This document shows positions 1 to 8,017 of a stretch of 64,000 nucleotides of DNA, one piece after another. Positions within the stretch are counted from its first letter, which is position 1. Each line of letters opens with the position of its first letter. The DNA is taken from contig CALMYW010000394.1 in assembly GCA_937873665.1 (NCBI GenBank), positions 496,001 through 560,000 on the forward strand. The letters run 5' to 3'. Source of the stretch: an uncultured Sphingorhabdus sp. GTDB lineage: Bacteria; Pseudomonadota; Alphaproteobacteria; Sphingomonadales; Sphingomonadaceae. The notes beneath the pieces are model-generated. The model worked only from the letters and a program-made list of their open reading frames with translations, was not told the DNA's origin and did not search any database. The translations under genes were made by a program, and so were the position numbers.

Positions 1-2414
1 CGATCGACGCGCGGATCGGGGAGACGTTTCGGATAGAAACCGCCCTTCGCCCCGGTAGGCACGATTACCGCATTCTTCACGCGCTGTGCCTTCATCAGGC
101 CAAGAATTTCGGTGCGGAAATCGTCACGCCGGTCGGACCAGCGAAGTCCGCCACGCGCAACCGGCCCTGCGCGCAAGTGGATGCCCTCGACCCGCGGCGA
201 GTATACGAAGATTTCGCGCCAGGGCAGCGGCGCGGGTAATCCCGGAACCTTCACACTGTCCAGCTTGAACGCCAGCGCTTCTTTCGAGGCGGGCGCAAAG
301 GCATTGGTCCGCAGCGTCGCCTTCACCACCGCCTGCATCAAACGCAGGATCCGGTCTTCATCAGCAGCCGCGACCTTGGCCAAACCAGCCTTGATTTCTT
401 CGTCCAGTTTCGCTGCAACAACCGTGCGATCACCGGCGAAAGCGGGATAGTGCAGCGCGTTGAACAGCGATACAATCGCACGCGCAATGCCGGCATTGTT
501 GCCCAGCGCAGCAACGATAGTCGGAACACCATAGTTGAGGCCAGTCTGGCGCAGATAACGGTGCCATGCACGCAGCCAGACCACCGCCTGCGGTTCCAGC
601 CCGGCAATCGTGATCAGTTGATTGAAGGCGTCATTTTCTGCCTTGCCGTCAATCACCTGGGTGAGCGCAGTTTCGATCACATCCTTGCGCGCGAACAGAG
701 GCGCAGTAACCGCCCCACCGCGCAGACCCAGATGGAAATCGTGGATATGGGCAATCTCGCCCAGCGCGGTCGGCACCTGCTCGATCACATTGAAGCCGAA
801 ATTTTCAAGCACAGGGACGATGTCCGACAGCGGCATCGCGCCGCCTGCATTGTAGACCTTCAGGCTGAGCGTGCTGTCATCCTTGTCGGCATCGGCAATC
901 AGGCGGGAGATACGACAATGGTCGCGTTCCATCGCCAGCAGGCTGATCATGTCCTGCGCCGCCTCTGCAACCGGATAGGCTACGCGATGCGATTGCGGGA
1001 AGGCGGCGGCATAGCGCTCCATCAGGGCAGCTGCCCGCTTTTCATCAGTTACGCGTGCCAGCTCTGCCTCAACGGCAGGCTCCCAGCCGCGGACCATCAA
1101 TTGGAGGCGTCGGTCTAGTGCGGATTCGTCGATGTCAACACTGCGATCTTCAAGGTCGAGCAGGTAGCGGAGCAGGCCGATGCCGCCATCCTCAAGCCCG
1201 ATTGACCAGCCAAGCACGCTCGCGCCCTTGGTCTCGGTCAGCATCGCCTCTATCGCGCGGCGCAAGCCGGTCGAAATTTCATCACGCGGTAGCCAGACAA
1301 ACACAAACACATGCCGCCCCAGCGCAGAACGCACGGCGAGCAGTTTGGGCCGAGGACGGTCGGTCAGAGACATCGCCGTCAAGGTCACCCGTTCCAGATC
1401 AGCCTGCTTGAACGACACCAGCAGATCGTGCGGCAACGAGGTCAACGCATGCGACATCGCCTTCCCCGCATGACCCGACGGGTCAAACCCATATCGGGTG
1501 AGCAAATCGGAAAGCTGGGTGCGGAGCAGCGGAATACGTTCGGGCGGGGTCGCGAGCGCGTTGCTCGTCCACAGGCCGCCGGTTACGCCCAGCCCTTTGA
1601 TCTTGTCGCCGTCGCGCACCGGCACGACCAGTATGTCGAGCTGTACCGCGCGGTGCACCGTCGACACGCGGCTCGATTTGAGGATCAAAGGCGCTTGCCC
1701 ACCTTCGGCAAAAAATGCTCGGGCGCGGGTTATACTTTCCTCTGAAAGCAATGCGGTTTCGCTAGATCGGGCCAACCCCAGACGCGCCTCACGTACGCCG
1801 TCGCCCATGATGCGTTCATGTGCCAGCACGGTCATCGCGCCATCCATGAACCAGCGCATCAGCGCTGCTCCCTCACCTTCGGGCAGGCTGTCGGCATCTT
1901 CGGACATCGCGCCCTGCATCTTGCGCCAGTCGGTCACCGCGCAGCGCACATCTTCCAGCACCGCGGCGAGGCTGTCGGCAAGAGCACGCCGTTCTTTCGC
2001 ATCAATGCGCGAAGTCTCAACATAGATGAAGCTTTCGCGCTTACCCGTCGATCCACGCTTCTCGCTGACCGCGGTCAGCGTGCCCGAAGCATCACGTTCG
2101 ACATCGACCACCGGATGGATCAGCCGCTCAATGGCGACATTGGCGGAGGCGAGAGCAGCCGCAACAGAATCCACAAGGAAGGGCATGTCGTCATTGATCA
2201 GCGCCACACGCATCGCCAGTCGTCCGCTGGCATCGGCAAATGTATCAACCGCGATGTTGGACTTGCCGCTTGTCCGCTTCGCAGCTGTCGCCAGCATGAA
2301 CTCAACCGCCTGAGCCTGCGCATCCTTGCCAAATCCGTCAATCTCGCCGGGAAGGGTGCGGGCCAATATTGCTGAAAGCAGGGGTTTCGCCAATTTGGGG
2401 TCGGCACTTGCCAT
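1..2414 (-). CDS. gdhB: NAD-specific glutamate dehydrogenase, large type (N-terminal 804 residues; runs off the left edge)
   Basis: Oxidative deamination of glutamate to 2-oxoglutarate with NAD+, linking amino-acid catabolism to the TCA cycle. The visible frame begins MASADPKLAK and contains the family hallmark NDDMPFLVDSV at residues 73-84. At the window edge it reads VPTGAKGGFYPKRLPD, matching the substrate-loop region near the catalytic domain of the ~1,600-residue bacterial enzymes, so about half the gene is visible. A GGAG sits about 9 bases upstream of the ATG at 2414. It is divergent from the symporter gene at 2612. Family assignment is very sure; the rest of the gene lies outside the window. 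Confidence 0.93.
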   Translation of the reverse strand, partial: MASADPKLAKPLLSAILARTLPGEIDGFGKDAQAQAVEFMLATAAKRTSGKSNIAVDTFADASGRLAMRVALINDDMPFLVDSVAAALASANVAIERLIHPVVDVERDASGTLTAVSEKRGSTGKRESFIYVETSRIDAKERRALADSLAAVLEDVRCAVTDWRKMQGAMSEDADSLPEGEGAALMRWFMDGAMTVLAHERIMGDGVREARLGLARSSETALLSEESITRARAFFAEGGQAPLILKSSRVSTVHRAVQLDILVVPVRDGDKIKGLGVTGGLWTSNALATPPERIPLLRTQLSDLLTRYGFDPSGHAGKAMSHALTSLPHDLLVSFKQADLERVTLTAMSLTDRPRPKLLAVRSALGRHVFVFVWLPRDEISTGLRRAIEAMLTETKGASVLGWSIGLEDGGIGLLRYLLDLEDRSVDIDESALDRRLQLMVRGWEPAVEAELARVTDEKRAAALMERYAAAFPQSHRVAYPVAEAAQDMISLLAMERDHCRISRLIADADKDDSTLSLKVYNAGGAMPLSDIVPVLENFGFNVIEQVPTALGEIAHIHDFHLGLRGGAVTAPLFARKDVIETALTQVIDGKAENDAFNQLITIAGLEPQAVVWLRAWHRYLRQTGLNYGVPTIVAALGNNAGIARAIVSLFNALHYPAFAGDRTVVAAKLDEEIKAGLAKVAAADEDRILRLMQAVVKATLRTNAFAPASKEALAFKLDSVKVPGLPAPLPWREIFVYSPRVEGIHLRAGPVARGGLRWSDRRDDFRTEILGLMKAQRVKNAVIVPTGAKGGFYPKRLPDPRVD

Positions 2415-2611
2415 GATCACTCGCTCCGCGTCGTTTGAGGGCCTTTCGCCCCTTTTGATTTTCCAAGCCCTATGCCCCCGTTGGGACGACCAAACAACCG
2501 GATAGTTGCGTTTGAAACGAAATTTACGCTGCGGAAACGGATGCGCTTGCCGTGCGGTTACCGCTCGGTTACCACAGCCGAAGAACAGACAAAGATTAAG
2601 GGGAAGCATAA

Positions 2612-3952
2612 ATGGATCGCCGACTGACATGGTATATCCTTGCCGGGATGATCCTGGGCGTGGTTGTCGGCTATGCCGTTCATATAGGTATAGCGCAGGA
2701 CAATGTCTGGTTCGAATATGCGACCAAGACATTCAAGTTGCTGTCGGATATCTTCCTCAACCTGATCAAGCTGCTCGTCGCGCCCTTGATCCTGTCGACC
2801 ATCGTCGTCGGGATTGCGCATATGGGGGACAGTTCGGCGCTCGGCCGCATAGGTTTCCGCGCGATCAGCTGGTTCATTATCGCCAGCTTCATATCGATCG
2901 GCCTCGGCCTGTTGATGGTCAATGTCTTCCAACCCGGCGTCGGTGCTCCAGTGGATACAGTCGCCGCGGCCGCGCAGAATATCGGCGAGGTGAAGAAGCT
3001 CGATTTCTGGGAATTCATCCTGTCAATCTTCCCCAAAAACGCCTTCGAGGCGATGGCGACCAACAACATTCTGCAGATACTCGTTTTTGCGCTGTTCGCT
3101 GGTGTCGCCCTGTCGGCATTGGGCGAGAAGGGCGCGCCACTGGTACGGGGGGCCGATGCGCTCGCCGAAATGATGTTGCAGATCACGCACTATGTGATGC
3201 GTTTTGCTCCGTTTGCTGTCTTCGGCGCGCTGGCTAAGGTGGTGGCGACCAGCGGCTTGGCTATCCTCGGCACTTATCTGGAGCTGGTGGTCGAATTCTA
3301 TCTGTCGCTGACAATCTTGTGGGTGATCCTGCTTTCGCTAGGTGCGATTTTCCTGGGGCGGCGGATATGGACGCTGATCCGTTACATCCGCGAGCCGATG
3401 TTGATAGCTTTTTCGACCGCCTCATCCGAGGCCGCCCTGCCCAAGCTTTTCGAACAGCTTGACCGCTTTGGCGTACCGCGCCGGATTTCCGGCTTCATGC
3501 TGCCATTGGGCTATAGCTTCAACCTTGACGGCTCGATGATGTATATGAGCTTTGCGACAATCTTCATCGCGCAGGCCTATGGCATGGACTTGTCGATCGG
3601 CACGCAAATCCTGATCCTGCTGACCCTGATGATTTCGTCCAAGGGTGTCGCCGCCGTGCCACGTGCTTCGCTGGTCGTGATCACCGGCACGCTCGCCATG
3701 TTCGATTTGCCGGTGGAAGGCGTCGCCCTGATCCTCGCCATCGACCAATTCCTCGACATGGGTCGCACCGCGACCAATGTAGTCGGCAATGCCGTTGCGA
3801 CCTCGGTTATCACCAAATGGGAAGGCATGCTCGAGGTTGAAGAGCCCGAATTCATCGAACCACCCCATGCCCCGTCGCACACTGTTGCGGGTGGCAAGGC
3901 CGGCCTGGAATTGGCCGAGGATATGGTCGAGGATCAGCGAACGAAGACTTGA
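2612..3952 (+). CDS. Dicarboxylate/amino acid:cation symporter (DAACS family, GltP/DctA-like)
   Basis: Inner-membrane secondary transporter importing glutamate, aspartate or C4-dicarboxylates with Na+ or H+. The 446-residue length is typical. Motifs seen are NLDGS in the middle of the protein, SKGVAAVP near residues 340-347 (the re-entrant HP2 loop) and DMGRTATN near 382-389 (substrate/cation site in TM8). The ATG is preceded by AAGGGGAAGC. It stands next to the NAD-glutamate dehydrogenase gene, so glutamate uptake feeding the dehydrogenase is a reasonable inference, but the actual substrate is not determined by sequence alone. The gene is followed directly by a 90-bp palindromic repeat. Confidence 0.93.
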   Translation: MDRRLTWYILAGMILGVVVGYAVHIGIAQDNVWFEYATKTFKLLSDIFLNLIKLLVAPLILSTIVVGIAHMGDSSALGRIGFRAISWFIIASFISIGLGLLMVNVFQPGVGAPVDTVAAAAQNIGEVKKLDFWEFILSIFPKNAFEAMATNNILQILVFALFAGVALSALGEKGAPLVRGADALAEMMLQITHYVMRFAPFAVFGALAKVVATSGLAILGTYLELVVEFYLSLTILWVILLSLGAIFLGRRIWTLIRYIREPMLIAFSTASSEAALPKLFEQLDRFGVPRRISGFMLPLGYSFNLDGSMMYMSFATIFIAQAYGMDLSIGTQILILLTLMISSKGVAAVPRASLVVITGTLAMFDLPVEGVALILAIDQFLDMGRTATNVVGNAVATSVITKWEGMLEVEEPEFIEPPHAPSHTVAGGKAGLELAEDMVEDQRTKT

Positions 3953-3959
3953 GGTACGC

Positions 3960-4049
3960 CGTCGCCCCAGCGAAGGCTGGGGCCGCTGGAGGTTGTATCC
4001 TTCAGAGCTGACTAAACCGACTGCGGCCCCTGCCTGCGCAGGGGCGACG
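3960..4049. repeat. 90-bp palindromic intergenic repeat, family A, copy 1
   Basis: Both ends are CGTCGCCCC / GGGGCGACG. Each arm contains its own small GC hairpin (GCGAAGGC on one side, TGCGCAGGCAGGGG-type on the other), with a less conserved centre. The reverse complement matches the element at 50912-51001 nearly base for base in the arms; both copies are 90 bp. No ORF or transposase is present. It sits between convergent genes, 2 bp from the stop of the kynureninase-like gene, and may also act as a transcription barrier. Confidence 0.85.
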
Positions 4050-4051
4050 GA

Positions 4052-5170
4052 TTAGATTTCCCGCAGGATATCGGCCAACTGGTCGACATCCTGCGCATCC
4101 TGATAGATTCCGAAACCTATCCGCAGCACATCACCGCGCACGTCGATTATGACGTTTCGCGCTTCCAATGCAGCATGTAGAGACGGTGCCGAAGGACCGC
4201 GATAAGCGAGAAAGCGGGCGTGCGCGCCATCACCGAGCGGATTGAGCAATTCAAAACCGGGCAATCCGTTCGCCTCGACAAATTGGCGCTGCAACTTTAC
4301 GACATGCGCTGAAACAGAGGCGGTCGTTATCCCCTCCGCATCCAACATCCGGCGCACGGCATTGAAGCGGTACAGCCCCGAAGCGTCAAATGTGCTTCCC
4401 AGAAACCGGCCGCCATCCTGCGCATAGCCGACAGCACCGGGAGGAAGGGCAAGGTCTTCAAACGCGGCATACCAGCCCGTCACCACCGGCCTTGGCGCGA
4501 AGCCCGGCGGCGCGTGAAGGAAGCACACCCCCTCCCCCGCCATCGCATATTTATATCCGCCGGAGACATAGAAGATGCGGTCGGCAATCGCCGACAGATC
4601 GGTCTCGATCGCCATGAAGCCATGATAGCCATCAACCACAACCCACGGCCCTTCGGGTTTTGCTTGTGCGGCCAACCGTTCAAGCTCGCCGATGATCGCG
4701 CCCGAGTTGAACAGCACCTGGCTGGCAAAGATCAGGTCGAAACCACCTGACTCTGCCTTCGCCACCAGTTCGTCCGCTGGCGCATTGACCAGCTCCGCCT
4801 CACCCGCTTCAACCCAGCGCGCCATCTGGCGGCGAAAGCTGTGGAATTCACCATCGGTGGCAAGCACGCGTACCGGGCGTTTCGGGATCGCAGAGAAAAT
4901 GCGGACGAGGAAATCGTGGGTATTCGGCGAAAAGGCGATGGTGGTCGAGTCGGGCAGTTTCAGCTCACGGGCGATATGGCTCTGTGCTTCCTCCAAAACC
5001 GGCCCCATGATGCGGCCCCATTTCAGGTCGGCAAGCCGCGCCGCATCCTCCCATGCCTTGACCTGACCGTCAAAGCTGGCGTCGGGCCAGAGGTGGTGGC
5101 TATGCGCAGCAAAGTGCAGGCGATCAGGGTTGGCAGATAGCGCGCGGGAGAAGAGATGTTTGTGGGTCAT
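4052..5170 (-). CDS. Kynureninase-like PLP-dependent enzyme (aminotransferase class V fold)
   Basis: Probably cleaves kynurenine (or 3-hydroxykynurenine) to anthranilate and alanine, inferred from the neighbouring tryptophan 2,3-dioxygenase. The 372-residue protein has the fold-type I signatures VVVDGYHG (Asp180, PLP ring N) and SGGYKYAMAGEG (Lys207, Schiff base). The YKY context resembles kynureninase, but the protein is shorter than canonical KynU (~410-420 residues) and lacks its usual N-terminal wording. The ATG at 5170 is chosen because GGAGGGG lies 5 bases upstream; a TTG one codon earlier is less likely. That Shine-Dalgarno is supplied by the palindromic repeat at 5176-5272. It could be a related class V lyase with another substrate. 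Confidence 0.8.
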   Translation of the reverse strand: MTHKHLFSRALSANPDRLHFAAHSHHLWPDASFDGQVKAWEDAARLADLKWGRIMGPVLEEAQSHIARELKLPDSTTIAFSPNTHDFLVRIFSAIPKRPVRVLATDGEFHSFRRQMARWVEAGEAELVNAPADELVAKAESGGFDLIFASQVLFNSGAIIGELERLAAQAKPEGPWVVVDGYHGFMAIETDLSAIADRIFYVSGGYKYAMAGEGVCFLHAPPGFAPRPVVTGWYAAFEDLALPPGAVGYAQDGGRFLGSTFDASGLYRFNAVRRMLDAEGITTASVSAHVVKLQRQFVEANGLPGFELLNPLGDGAHARFLAYRGPSAPSLHAALEARNVIIDVRGDVLRIGFGIYQDAQDVDQLADILREI

Positions 5171-5175
5171 CAATA

Positions 5176-5272
5176 CCCCTCCCGCTTGCGGGAGGGGTTA
5201 GGGGAGGGCACGAGCGAAGCGAGCCTGAAACAACGCAGGCCCACCCCTGGCCCCTCCCGCAAGCGGGAGGGG
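5176..5272. repeat. Palindromic intergenic repeat, family C, copy 1
   Basis: About 97 bp bounded by CCCCTCCCGCTTGCGGGAGGGG on one side and the CCCCTCCCGCAAGCGGGAGGGG form on the other, each itself a hairpin, with GGGGAGGG-rich inner borders and a variable centre. Similar copies lie at 7913-8011, 48018-48108 and 59262-59361. It sits between kynA and the kynureninase-like gene, and its left end supplies the ribosome-binding site of the latter. Confidence 0.88.
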
Positions 5273-5291
5273 AGAAAATCAGCCGACGCCC

Positions 5292-6080
5292 TCACAACAT
5301 CGTCCTCAAGGACCAGAGCTCCGGAAAGGCGCGTTTCGCCAAGGTGGCTTGCAGGTAACTGACGCCCGCAGTTCCACCTGTCCCGCGCTTGCCGCCAATA
5401 ACGCGTTCGACAGTAATCACATGCTTGTGCCGCCATGTCGCCATGGCATCGTCGAGATCGACCAGTTTCTCGGCGAGCTGGTACAATTCCCAATAGCGTT
5501 CCGGTTCGCGATAGACGGTCAGGAACGCATCCTCGACTTCGGTATGCGCAACATAAGGCTGGCTGAAATCCCGATTCAGAACTTCAGCTGGAATCGGCAA
5601 TCCGGCGCGCGACGCCGCCGCAAGTGCATCGTCCCAGATACTCGGCGTTTGCAAGGCATCGCGCATCGCTTGCTGTGCTTCCGGACGATCCTCCTGATAT
5701 TTCAAGAAACCGCCATCTTTCAGGCCCAGCATATATTCGACTGTGCGGAACTGGTCCGACTGGAAGCCCGAACTCGGCCCGAGCACATGGCGGAAGCGGG
5801 TATAATCGGATGGTGTCATCGTTGAGAGAACATCCCAGCTCAACGTCATAACTGCCTGGATTCGACTAACCCTTGCCAGCGCCTTATAGGCTGGTATCAG
5901 CGCATCCGCCTGCACCTGGACCTTCGCCAGCTTCATCTCGCGGATGATCTGTTTCAGCCACAATTCTTTGGTCTGGTGAATGATGATGAACAGCATCTCG
6001 TCATCCAGTTCGGATTGCGGGTGCTGGCAAGCGAGCAGATCGTCGAGCGCAAGGTAGCGGGCGTAGGTCATATCGGTCAT
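5292..6080 (-). CDS. kynA: Tryptophan 2,3-dioxygenase
   Basis: Haem dioxygenase converting L-tryptophan to N-formylkynurenine, the first step of the kynurenine pathway. The 262-residue protein carries the diagnostic DEMLFIIIHQTKELW (His35 in the active site), YTRFRHVLGPSSGFQS (substrate carboxylate Arg), and WRHKHVITVERVIGGKRGTGGT with the proximal haem histidine and the Gly/Thr substrate loop. Start at MTDMTYARYL (6080) is preferred; an in-frame TTG at 6101 lies inside a perfect 16-bp palindrome (6094-6109) that looks like an operator. The gene is upstream of, and codirectional with, the kynureninase-like gene; no formamidase gene is seen nearby. Confidence 0.95.
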   Translation of the reverse strand: MTDMTYARYLALDDLLACQHPQSELDDEMLFIIIHQTKELWLKQIIREMKLAKVQVQADALIPAYKALARVSRIQAVMTLSWDVLSTMTPSDYTRFRHVLGPSSGFQSDQFRTVEYMLGLKDGGFLKYQEDRPEAQQAMRDALQTPSIWDDALAAASRAGLPIPAEVLNRDFSQPYVAHTEVEDAFLTVYREPERYWELYQLAEKLVDLDDAMATWRHKHVITVERVIGGKRGTGGTAGVSYLQATLAKRAFPELWSLRTML

Positions 6081-6093
6081 GCCCGACCGATAC

Positions 6094-6109
6094 AGTTTCA
6101 ATTGAAACT
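6094..6109. promoter_or_regulatory. Perfect 16-bp palindrome upstream of kynA, candidate operator
   Basis: AGTTTCAATTGAAACT is fully self-complementary. It lies 14-29 bases upstream of the kynA ATG, in the 41-bp gap between kynA and the stop codon of the TetR gene. The form (TTTCAA-TTGAAA) is typical of dimeric MarR- or Lrp-type sites; which protein binds it is unknown. Tryptophan/kynurenine genes are commonly controlled by Lrp-type KynR, so such a role is an inference. Confidence 0.55.
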
Positions 6110-6121
6110 ATGCCAGCCCAG

Positions 6122-6715
6122 TCAACCTAGAAGAACATCGAGCCATTTCTCGACCAGCACCCCGGCCTCCGCGCGGCTGAAGGGTGCATCGCCAAGGCTG
6201 AGTTCGAGCCACAGGCCGTCGACCAATGCCGTCAGCGCAACCGCTGTCAGCCGGTGGTCGGCGGGCTGGCAGGTCGAAAGCAGTGCTTCGAGGTCAGCGC
6301 GATAGTCACGGTAAATCTCTCCATGCAGCTTCGCTATCTGCGGATCGGTCTTGGTAAGTGCCCAAAAGGCGAGCCAGGTTGAAAGCAGCTCGGGATCGGC
6401 AATCGGGGGGACGAAGCTGGCGGTCAGATAAGCGAGCAAACGTTCGCGCGGGGTTTGGGGAGCAGCGGCAACCGCGTCGGCCAGCGCCTTTTGCACCCGA
6501 TCCCCAGTCCAGCGATAAGTTGCTGCGATCAGCGCATCGATGCCGTCATAATAATGCCTTAGCAGACCGGGCGAGACCCCTGCCTCTGTGCAGATCACGC
6601 GGACCGATGTTCCCTGCACCCCGTTGCGCGCGAGCGAGCTTGCGCAGGCCGCGATCAACGCCTCTCGCCGGGCATCTGCGCTTTCGCGCGTAAAGGATGA
6701 TCGGGCAGCTTGCAT
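6122..6715 (-). CDS. TetR/AcrR-family transcriptional regulator, BetI-like
   Basis: A 197-residue repressor. N-terminal HTH spans about residues 15-62, with GTSVRVICTEAGVSPGLLRHYYDG as the helix-turn-helix and the turn into helix 4. The ligand domain contains WLAFWALTKTDPQIAKLHGEIYRDYRADL, resembling the BetI group. The open frame extends upstream, but only as antisense of the neighbouring oxygenase, so the ATG at 6715 is chosen. Only 33 bp separate it from the divergent Rieske gene, and a perfect inverted repeat at 6718-6737 fills that gap, so autoregulation and control of the oxygenase are very likely. The inducer is unknown; BetI similarity hints at a quaternary amine. Confidence 0.88.
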   Translation of the reverse strand: MQAARSSFTRESADARREALIAACASSLARNGVQGTSVRVICTEAGVSPGLLRHYYDGIDALIAATYRWTGDRVQKALADAVAAAPQTPRERLLAYLTASFVPPIADPELLSTWLAFWALTKTDPQIAKLHGEIYRDYRADLEALLSTCQPADHRLTAVALTALVDGLWLELSLGDAPFSRAEAGVLVEKWLDVLLG

Positions 6716-6717
6716 AT

Positions 6718-6737
6718 TGTTATACACTCGTATAACA
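6718..6737. promoter_or_regulatory. Inverted-repeat operator between divergent TetR and Rieske oxygenase genes
   Basis: TGTTATAC-ACTC-GTATAACA: two perfect 8-bp arms around a 4-bp spacer, centred in the 33-bp gap between the ATG at 6715 (minus) and the ATG at 6749 (plus). Position and symmetry are as expected for a TetR-family dimer site. One arm (TGTTATAC) recurs alone at 7963-7970, 48 bp upstream of the FAD oxidoreductase start. Confidence 0.8.
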
Positions 6738-6748
6738 ACTGCTGCGTC

Positions 6749-7909
6749 ATGGCAAGCATACACACTCTCGACATAGGTCAGGACTCTCTGGATGGCTGGA
6801 GCCTTCCGGCTTGGACCTATAATGATCCTGAATTCGCGCAGGTCGAAATAGACCGCATCTTCCGCCCTGGGTGGCAGGTGGTCTGCCATGTCTCCGATGT
6901 GCCTAATGCGGGCGATTGGCACAGCCTCGATTATGTCGGCGAAAGCGTCATCGTTGTGCGCGGAGCCGACCAGCAACTGCGCGCCTTCACCAATGTCTGC
7001 CGCCACCGCGGCAGCCGCATCGTCGATGGTGCAAGCGGTTGCGCAAAGAAACTGGTCTGCCCATATCATGCTTGGACCTATGACCTGGACGGTCGCCTGA
7101 ACGGCGTTCCCGACAGCGCCTCCTACCCCACGCTCGACAAGAGCAAGGCGGGTCTCGTGCCGGTCGATATGGAAATCTGGCGCGGCTTCATTTTCGTCCG
7201 TCTCGAAAGCGGTGGTCCCTCGGTCACCGATATGATGGCGCCCTATGAAGATCAGGTTGCGCCCTATCGCTTCGAAGAATTGAAGGCATTGGGCCGCGTC
7301 ACGCTGCGCCCGCGCGATGTGAACTGGAAGAATGTCGGCGACAATTATTCGGACGGCCTCCACATCCCCGTCGCGCATCCCGGCCTCACCCGCCTGTTCG
7401 GCAAAAGCTATGGTGTAGAGGCCGAGCCGCATGTCGACCGCATGTGGGGCGACCTTGTCGACCGGCCATCGAACAACTGGTCTGAACGCGCCTACCAAAA
7501 CCTGCTGCCACCCGTCCCGCATCTGCCGGAGGCGAACCAGAAACGCTGGCTCTATTTCAAGCTTTGGCCGTCGGTCGCGTTCGACATCTATCCCGATCAG
7601 GTCGATTTCATGCAGTGGCTGCCGACCGGGCCGACCACCTGCCTGATCCGCGAAATCAGCTATGTCTTTGACGATGATCGCCGCGAAATGAAGGCTGCGC
7701 GCTACCTCAACTGGCGTATCAACCGTCAGGTCAATGCAGAGGATACCGCGCTGATCACCCGCGTACAGCAGGGGATGGCGAGCCGTACCTTCTCGATGGG
7801 CCCGCTGTCCGACAAGGAAGTCTGCCTCAAAACCTTCTGCGCGCGGATCCGTGACCTGATCCCCGAAGCGCGATTACCAGAGCGTCCAAAATCGGGTTGG
7901 AGCAAATAA
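6749..7909 (+). CDS. Rieske non-haem iron oxygenase, alpha subunit (choline/betaine monooxygenase-like)
   Basis: A 386-residue terminal oxygenase. The Rieske [2Fe-2S] ligands are CRHRGSR (Cys84, His86) and CPYHAWTYDLDG (Cys104, His107). The mononuclear iron site is DNYSDGLHIPVAHPG with two His near residues 205-210. The ATG at 6749 (MASIHTLDIG) is preferred over an earlier ATG at 6710, because the latter would place the start inside the repressor operator and the TetR gene. No Shine-Dalgarno is obvious. The group includes choline monooxygenase, glycine-betaine and carnitine oxygenases as well as aromatic dioxygenases, so the substrate is open; the BetI-like regulator next to it favours a quaternary amine. 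No ferredoxin reductase partner is encoded nearby. Confidence 0.88.
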   Translation: MASIHTLDIGQDSLDGWSLPAWTYNDPEFAQVEIDRIFRPGWQVVCHVSDVPNAGDWHSLDYVGESVIVVRGADQQLRAFTNVCRHRGSRIVDGASGCAKKLVCPYHAWTYDLDGRLNGVPDSASYPTLDKSKAGLVPVDMEIWRGFIFVRLESGGPSVTDMMAPYEDQVAPYRFEELKALGRVTLRPRDVNWKNVGDNYSDGLHIPVAHPGLTRLFGKSYGVEAEPHVDRMWGDLVDRPSNNWSERAYQNLLPPVPHLPEANQKRWLYFKLWPSVAFDIYPDQVDFMQWLPTGPTTCLIREISYVFDDDRREMKAARYLNWRINRQVNAEDTALITRVQQGMASRTFSMGPLSDKEVCLKTFCARIRDLIPEARLPERPKSGWSK

Positions 7910-7912
7910 GCC

Positions 7913-8011
7913 CCCCTCCCGCTTGCGGGAGGAGTTAGGGGAGGGCCTGTTCCTCCAGTCATTGTTATACGGGACAGGCCCTCCCCCGGCCCCTCCCGCA
8001 AGCGGGAGGGG
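7913..8011. repeat. Palindromic intergenic repeat, family C, copy 2
   Basis: About 99 bp, same architecture as 5176-5272 (CCCCTCCCGCTTGCGGGAGG at the left, CCTCCCGCAAGCGGGAGGGG at the right). It fills the whole space between the Rieske and FAD oxidoreductase genes; its right end GGGAGGGGAGAAAA lies immediately before the ATG at 8018 and serves as the ribosome-binding site. Confidence 0.88.
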
Positions 8012-8017
8012 AGAAAA

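Noticed and set aside
6716..7522. N-terminal extension of the TetR protein by about 270 residues
   Set aside because: The extension is antisense to the Rieske oxygenase and crosses the operator; only the 197-residue TetR part matches the family.
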